Positions 22,868 to 26,932 of a stretch of 26,932 nucleotides of DNA are shown piece after piece. Source of the DNA: an uncultured Spongiibacteraceae bacterium (GTDB taxonomy: Bacteria; Pseudomonadota; Gammaproteobacteria; Pseudomonadales; CAMLJR01); contig CAMLJR010000022.1 of NCBI GenBank assembly GCA_946480345.1, forward strand, positions 1 to 26,932. The letters are read 5' to 3'. Below the pieces are notes generated by a model, which did no database searches, was not told the origin of the DNA, and saw nothing but the letters and a program-made list of their open reading frames with translations. Each line of letters begins with the position of its first letter. The stretch's first letter is position 1. A program made the translations under genes and the position numbers.

Positions 22868-24139
22868 TCAACCGCGCTTGGCAATTTCCTGTTGCACCGA
22901 GGCGAGTTTGACGCAGGCGACAAACACCTCGGTCGCCTTCGCGATTTCGTCGACTTTCGGAAACGACGGTGCGAGCCGGATATTACGGTCTTGCGGATCT
23001 TTACCGTAGGGATAGGTTGCGCCAGCCGGCGTCAACTTCACGCCGGCATCGGCTGCCAGCTTCACCACGGTCTTGGCCAGCCCGGGACGCGTGTCGAAAG
23101 AAACGAAATAGCCGCCATGCGGCACGGTCCATTCCCCCAAGTCTTTCAACGCCTCAAGACGAGTCAGCACCGCATCGAAGCGCGGCTTCAGCAATTCCGC
23201 ATGCTTGCGCATCAACGCAGTCAACGTCTGCTCGTCTTTGAGGAATTTGACGTGGCGCAGCTGGTTCACTTTATCCGGGCCGATCTGGTTGATGCCGAGT
23301 TGCTGCTTGAATACTTTCAGATTCGCAGGCGTCGCCGCCATGTACGAAACGCCGGCACCGGCAAACGTGATTTTCGACGTCGAACCAAAAACATACACGC
23401 TATCCGCCGTGCCGTTCTGTTTGCAGAGTGCGAACAGATTGGCGAGCTTCGGCGCGTCGTCGCTCAGCGTGTGCACCGCATAAGCGTTGTCCCAGAAAAT
23501 GCGGAAGCCGGGGCCGGCGATCTTGCCGAGCTTCGCGAAACGCTCGACCACGGCATCGCTATAAACGATGCCGCTCGGGTTCGAAAAGCGCGGCACGCAC
23601 CAGATACCCTTGATTTGCGCATCCGCTTTGACCAGCGCTTCGACCTGATCCATATCGGGGCCGTGCTCGTTCATCGCCACCGGAATCAATTCGATGCCGA
23701 AATGTTCGCAAATCGCGAAATGACGATCGTAGCCCGGCACCGGCGCAAGGAATTTCACCTTGCCCGATTTACCCCACGCGTCGCCATTGCCGACGCCGTT
23801 GAGCAACGCGAACTGCACCGCCTGAAACATCAGCGTCAGGCTGCTGCTGCCGCCGATGATGATTTCGTCGGCGCTCACGCCCATCAACGGCGCGAACAGA
23901 TTACGCGCCGATGCGATGCCTTCGAGGCCGCCGTAGTTGCGCACATCGGTGCCGTCTTCGTCTTTGTAGTTACCCGCGAGAATGCCATCGAGTGCATTCG
24001 ACAGGCTCAGTTGATCGGCGCTCGGCTTGCCGCGCGTCAAATCCAGGTTGAGTCCGGCCGCTTTGAATGCTGCGTATTCCTGGTTCAGCGACGCTTCCCA
24101 TTCGCGCAGTTGCGCGATAGAGGCATTTTCGAGTTGCAC
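22868..24139 (-). CDS. PLP-dependent aminotransferase, class I/II fold (aspartate aminotransferase Ic / MocR-like family)
   Basis: A 423-residue fold-type I PLP enzyme. The start LREWEASLNQEYAAFKAAGL followed by LDLTRGKPSADQLSLSNAL is characteristic of the Aminotran_MocR (PF12897) family, which includes aspartate aminotransferases of subgroup Ic. Active-site residues are visible: Asn187 in NPSG, Asp217 and Tyr220 in FWDNAYAVH, and the PLP lysine Lys256 in FGSTSKITFAGAG. PHGGYFVSFDTRPG and a C-terminal NIRLAPSFP carry the conserved Arg for the substrate carboxylate. The start is a GTG at 24139 with AGGA seven bases upstream. A good sigma-70 promoter precedes it and an intrinsic terminator follows. 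It has no HTH domain, so it is an enzyme and not a MocR regulator. Glutamate/aspartate-type substrates are likely. Confidence 0.9.
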   Translation of the reverse strand: MQLENASIAQLREWEASLNQEYAAFKAAGLNLDLTRGKPSADQLSLSNALDGILAGNYKDEDGTDVRNYGGLEGIASARNLFAPLMGVSADEIIIGGSSSLTLMFQAVQFALLNGVGNGDAWGKSGKVKFLAPVPGYDRHFAICEHFGIELIPVAMNEHGPDMDQVEALVKADAQIKGIWCVPRFSNPSGIVYSDAVVERFAKLGKIAGPGFRIFWDNAYAVHTLSDDAPKLANLFALCKQNGTADSVYVFGSTSKITFAGAGVSYMAATPANLKVFKQQLGINQIGPDKVNQLRHVKFLKDEQTLTALMRKHAELLKPRFDAVLTRLEALKDLGEWTVPHGGYFVSFDTRPGLAKTVVKLAADAGVKLTPAGATYPYGKDPQDRNIRLAPSFPKVDEIAKATEVFVACVKLASVQQEIAKRG

Positions 24140-24190
24140 GATGAGTTCCTCGCGTGATTGATGGTTCGGGAGTTAAAAATGGGGGCGGCG

Positions 24191-24218
24191 ATTATACCCG
24201 CTCGGCGTCGGCCGTGAA
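24191..24218 (-). promoter_or_regulatory. Sigma-70 promoter of the aminotransferase gene
   Basis: On the - strand TTCACG (24218-24213), a 16-base spacer and a perfect TATAAT (24196-24191) lie about 50 bases before the GTG start. It falls in the short gap between the PilZ gene and the aminotransferase. Confidence 0.55.
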
Positions 24219-24227
24219 GCGGGCGGC

Positions 24228-24566
24228 TTACGACGCTTTGGCGTACAGCTCGATCAGGGCGTCAATTTGCTGAAGCGCACGTTCGGATGCGTCGATGATC
24301 TGAAAACCTGCCCAATAGCGATAATAGTTTTCTGCGCGCCGGCACCACAGACAATCGGCGCCGAGCACGATTTGATCGTCACCCTTCAGCATCTCCGGCA
24401 GCTGTAGCGCCACCTGAAATATGGCCTGGGTTTCGATTTCGCGATCGATGATCAACATCAACCCTTCCGCGGTGATGTTCACCAGCTCGCCGAAAATACC
24501 GCCGTTGATCGTATCGAGCACGACGATCGATTCGTTGAGTTCCCTGCGTTCAAGTCTGCGCGGCAT
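24228..24566 (-). CDS. PilZ domain protein, putative c-di-GMP receptor
   Basis: A 112-residue single-domain PilZ protein. The N-terminal RRLERRE contains the RxxxR half of the c-di-GMP binding signature. The second half, [D/N]xSxxG, is present as NITAEG, with Thr in place of Ser. The beta-barrel region is seen in GLMLIIDREIETQAIFQVALQLP, and VLGADCLWCRRAENYYRYWAGFQII is the typical last strand pair. It could bind c-di-GMP, perhaps with lowered affinity. The ATG at 24566 is taken as start; a TTG six bases upstream (24572) with AGGA nine bases before it is an equal alternative adding two residues. It follows the DUF1631 gene by about 40 bases on the same strand, so they are probably co-transcribed. 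A link to EPS control is possible but not shown. Confidence 0.88.
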   Translation of the reverse strand: MPRRLERRELNESIVVLDTINGGIFGELVNITAEGLMLIIDREIETQAIFQVALQLPEMLKGDDQIVLGADCLWCRRAENYYRYWAGFQIIDASERALQQIDALIELYAKAS

Positions 24567-24605
24567 AAACAATGTCCGATGTCCTGTGATTGATTGGTAC
24601 GAGCA

Positions 24606-26642
24606 TCAGCGTCGCGGTCGCAACTGCTCGACAATACGTTCCAGTGCTTTTTCGAAAAAGGGTCGCGCCGGCTCCTGCTGCAAAACACGCGTACGGCCGA
24701 TGCGGATTTCGCGCGCCAGTTCGACACCGCTTCTGACAGCGATTTGCTGCCCCAGTCGATTCACGAACATATAGTGCTGTGTTCGCGTATTCGACCAAGC
24801 CAGTTTAGCCCGTACTTGCTCTTTTGGCGGACGGTCCGCTGCAAACACGAACCAAGTGCCAAATTCGAGCGCGCTCAGTTTGGCAATAAGAGGATCGCGC
24901 TGGATTTCGTCGGCCACAGCGAGCGGGGGTGTTTCTATAGCAGGAGGAACGATAGGGGTCGGCGGTAAAACCTGATTTTGATGCGCCTGATGCAATGCAT
25001 CGAGCAACTGCTGGCCGGCGTCGGCCTCGTAACCCACCGTTTGAAAACCCTGATTGAGCGCTTCATTCAATCGGTCGCGCAAATTCCATTTGCTGTGCTG
25101 ATCGAGATGCTGCGGTCGCAGATAAATAAACAAGTCGTCGACCACCTGCGCGGCCTGCTGCCACTGCGGTGAATTCGCACCGTAGCGCAGCAGATTGAAT
25201 GCGAGCACATTCGCCCACGGCTCGTAGAGCAGCGTGCGGATATGGCGCGGCAATTCGACACCCGCGCATTTCTGTTCGAGATATTTTTCGACGCGCAAAC
25301 GGATTTCTTTCAGCGTGTCCTCACCGCGCGCGGCCTGTAATGCGCGCTGTTCGGCGAGCCGCACACGCCGCGCGTGCTGACGCAGAAAATGATTGAAATC
25401 GAAAGCGAGCTGCGAAAACAGCCGCAAATCGCTATCGAAATCGTCGAGGATGCGCTGCACGACCGTTTTTATCTGCTGAAAAACCTCATTGCGATGTTTG
25501 CCTTCGGGCTCGATCCAGCGCTCGCCGGCCGCCACCAGCGCATTCAGTAATTGTCGTGCCGGATGTTGCGGCGAACTGAAAAACGCCTTATCGAGCAGCG
25601 CGATTTTCAGGAACGGCGTATGCAAATAGCTGAGCAGCGCTTTCACCGAATCCGGCAGCTGTTCGTCGTTCAGCATGTAGTCGAACAACAGGCCGACCAG
25701 TTCGATGACATCGGCATCGATGGCGCGATCGGTTTCTTTCTGGATTTGCTTCGGTATGTCCGCGTAAGCGGTGGCGAGTATTGCGTGTTGCGTTGTTGCC
25801 GTCGCCAATACATCGGCGCTGTGTTTTTGCAGTGGTTGTAAGCTGCGCACGATCTGCGGCGCCGGCAGCGCATTGGCAGTCGGCATACGCGCGCTCGCGA
25901 TTGCGCCCTGCAATTGCTGTATCAACGCCATCAAATCGCCCTGGCGCGTGAATGTCTGCGGCGTATTCTGCTCGGCGAATTCCTCGGGCTGCGCGGCATC
26001 GTCGTGTTTGCTAATGCGGTAACGCAGATGCGGCAAAATGCCGGCGTTTTTTAAATGGTGATTGAGCAGGTGGTAGAGCTTGTCGAGTTTGCCCATCACC
26101 GTAGCGTCGAACATTTTATAAATGACCAGCTTCGACGACGTTTCCATCGTCAGCGGCTGCAATGCGTGACGTATCGCTTCGGTGAAAACCGCTGGCGCGA
26201 CGGGATTGCCGAGGTCGCTGATTTTGGCGCCACCGACGAGCGCAGACAGGCGCTGGTTCAGTGCATACAACGCTTCCGAATAATCGGCGTTCGCTTTGCG
26301 CGTCATGCCGGCCACTGCGATCGATTGTTCGAGCTGATCGTTATCGACGAGCGTTAATTCGGCATCGGCGTGTGCGTTATCCGAGGAGGTGTCGTTGCTT
26401 TGCAGAAAATTGTCGAACGCAATGCGCATATGATCGAGCAGATATTTTTCCAGCGTGCGCCGCTGTTCGAGCAGTTGTTTGCGTGCGAGTAGAAAGCGGT
26501 TCTGCTCCAGATTGCTGCCGGCTTTATCGGCCATGCGGAAAAGCTGGTCGTCGAGTTTATCCAGGTAGCTTTTGAAATGTACCGAAGCCCATTTGTAGAT
26601 GAGTGCTTTGCAACCTTGTAATAGTTGTTGTTTGTCGCTCAT
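24606..26642 (-). CDS. DUF1631 family protein
   Basis: A 678-residue soluble, largely helical protein of the DUF1631 family, widespread in beta- and gammaproteobacteria and without known function. Some databases have called relatives thymidine phosphorylase, for which I see no support. Family features are the N-terminal FKSYLDKLDDQLFRMADKAGSNLEQNRF, the central FDYMLNDEQLPDSVKALLSYL followed by FLKIALLDKAFFSSPQHPARQ-LLN, and a C-terminal beta-rich domain of about residues 585-660 (ALEFGTWFVFA, RAKLAWSN, YMFVNRLGQQIAVRS). This last part resembles a PilZ-like barrel lacking the RxxxR signature. The ATG at 26642 gives the normal N-terminus. It is followed directly by the PilZ gene, which suggests the two proteins act in a common signalling pathway; this is inferred from position only. 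Confidence 0.88.
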   Translation of the reverse strand: MSDKQQLLQGCKALIYKWASVHFKSYLDKLDDQLFRMADKAGSNLEQNRFLLARKQLLEQRRTLEKYLLDHMRIAFDNFLQSNDTSSDNAHADAELTLVDNDQLEQSIAVAGMTRKANADYSEALYALNQRLSALVGGAKISDLGNPVAPAVFTEAIRHALQPLTMETSSKLVIYKMFDATVMGKLDKLYHLLNHHLKNAGILPHLRYRISKHDDAAQPEEFAEQNTPQTFTRQGDLMALIQQLQGAIASARMPTANALPAPQIVRSLQPLQKHSADVLATATTQHAILATAYADIPKQIQKETDRAIDADVIELVGLLFDYMLNDEQLPDSVKALLSYLHTPFLKIALLDKAFFSSPQHPARQLLNALVAAGERWIEPEGKHRNEVFQQIKTVVQRILDDFDSDLRLFSQLAFDFNHFLRQHARRVRLAEQRALQAARGEDTLKEIRLRVEKYLEQKCAGVELPRHIRTLLYEPWANVLAFNLLRYGANSPQWQQAAQVVDDLFIYLRPQHLDQHSKWNLRDRLNEALNQGFQTVGYEADAGQQLLDALHQAHQNQVLPPTPIVPPAIETPPLAVADEIQRDPLIAKLSALEFGTWFVFAADRPPKEQVRAKLAWSNTRTQHYMFVNRLGQQIAVRSGVELAREIRIGRTRVLQQEPARPFFEKALERIVEQLRPRR

Positions 26643-26746
26643 CGGGTTTTCGCAGGTTCAGGTCGCGGGGCGGGAAAGGGACGCTGTGTTCGAAATGAAT
26701 AATGGCGCGAAGTATACAGGAGCATCGGCGAATTATTGAGCCGACA

Positions 26747-26776
26747 TTGATCCGGTTGGGTTATCCCACGTATAAC
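26747..26776 (+). promoter_or_regulatory. Candidate sigma-70 promoter of the last gene
   Basis: TTGATC (26747-26752), an 18-base spacer and TATAAC (26771-26776) precede the ATG at 26796 by about 20 bases. The leader would be very short but still includes the GGAGG ribosome binding site at 26787-26791. Confidence 0.4.
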
Positions 26777-26795
26777 GTCGCTAAACGGAGGTTCC

Positions 26796-26932
26796 ATGTC
26801 GCCCGATCAATCCGATATTGCCGGTGAGCCCGATAGCGAACACGCTATCGGCGACGATGCGATTGCGCGCGAGATCATCCTGTCCCGCTGGCAGCAATTG
26901 CAGCGCAGCGGTATTACCGTACATTCACTGCA
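26796..26932 (+). CDS. Unidentified protein, N-terminal fragment cut by the window end
   Basis: The frame opens with an ATG four bases after GGAGG and stays open to the window end, giving 45 complete codons. The visible peptide begins MSPDQSDIAGEPDSEHAIG, an acidic, probably flexible leader, and continues AIAREIILSRWQQLQRSG, which looks helical. I do not recognise a family from this much sequence. It diverges from the DUF1631 gene across a 153-base gap with promoter-like DNA. The strong ribosome binding site and candidate promoter make a real gene likely. Confidence 0.6.
   Translation, partial: MSPDQSDIAGEPDSEHAIGDDAIAREIILSRWQQLQRSGITVHSL

Noticed and set aside
22752..22871. Upstream extension of the PD40 protein to a start at 22871
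   Set aside because: The extra 40 codons run across the intrinsic terminator at 22828-22855 and into the aminotransferase end, and would bury the signal peptide. The ATG at 22751 has its own ribosome binding site.
22892..24157. Long + strand open frame of 421 codons opposite the aminotransferase gene
   Set aside because: It mirrors the aminotransferase frame, is very rich in Arg and His as shadow frames are, and shows no domain.

Overview
The window looks like a chromosomal segment of a Gram-negative gammaproteobacterium. The gene order miaB, phoH, ybeY, corC is the classical gammaproteobacterial arrangement. An outer-membrane polysaccharide export system, a DUF1820 gene and a DUF1631 gene fit the same group. 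I cannot name a genus from the sequence alone. No rRNA, tRNA, CRISPR array, insertion sequence or phage gene was recognised. No gene-free stretch exceeds about 220 bases.

Bases 1-14457 are an exopolysaccharide (EPS) locus of the Wzx/Wzy type, in two blocks on the + strand separated by one gene on the - strand. Block one (1-8128) holds the end of a GumD/WcaJ-type initiating sugar transferase, a Wzx-type flippase, a GT25 glycosyltransferase, a GumK-like glycosyltransferase, an OafA-type acyltransferase, one polypeptide fusing a GT4 domain to a WecG/TagA/CpsF (GT26) domain, and a polytopic protein likely to be the Wzy polymerase. A secreted GH5 endoglucanase (8133-9206, - strand) converges on it. 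Block two (9424-14457) holds an EpsL/VpsM-type outer-membrane beta-barrel, a short OPX export protein, a Wzc-type co-polymerase/tyrosine autokinase, and a PHP-type phosphatase. It is preceded by a convincing sigma-54 promoter. The enzyme set (GumD-, GumM-, GumH- and GumK-like, plus an acyltransferase and a beta-1,4-glucanase) suggests a xanthan/acetan-like polymer with a cellobiose-type backbone. That is inference from family membership.

Bases 14540-18431 (- strand) carry the housekeeping run miaB, phoH (ybeZ), ybeY, corC (ybeX), which serves tRNA modification and rRNA maturation; phoH/ybeY/corC overlap or nearly overlap. Bases 18652-20402 (+ strand) carry an exported glycerophosphodiester phosphodiesterase and a DUF1820 protein, the latter closed by a good intrinsic terminator.

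Bases 20454-21541 (- strand) are a RES/Xre toxin-antitoxin pair with palindromic operator-like DNA in front. Next on the - strand come an exported PD40 beta-propeller protein, a PLP-dependent aminotransferase of the aspartate aminotransferase Ic/MocR-like type, a PilZ protein and a large DUF1631 protein. The window ends in the first codons of an unidentified + strand gene (from 26796).
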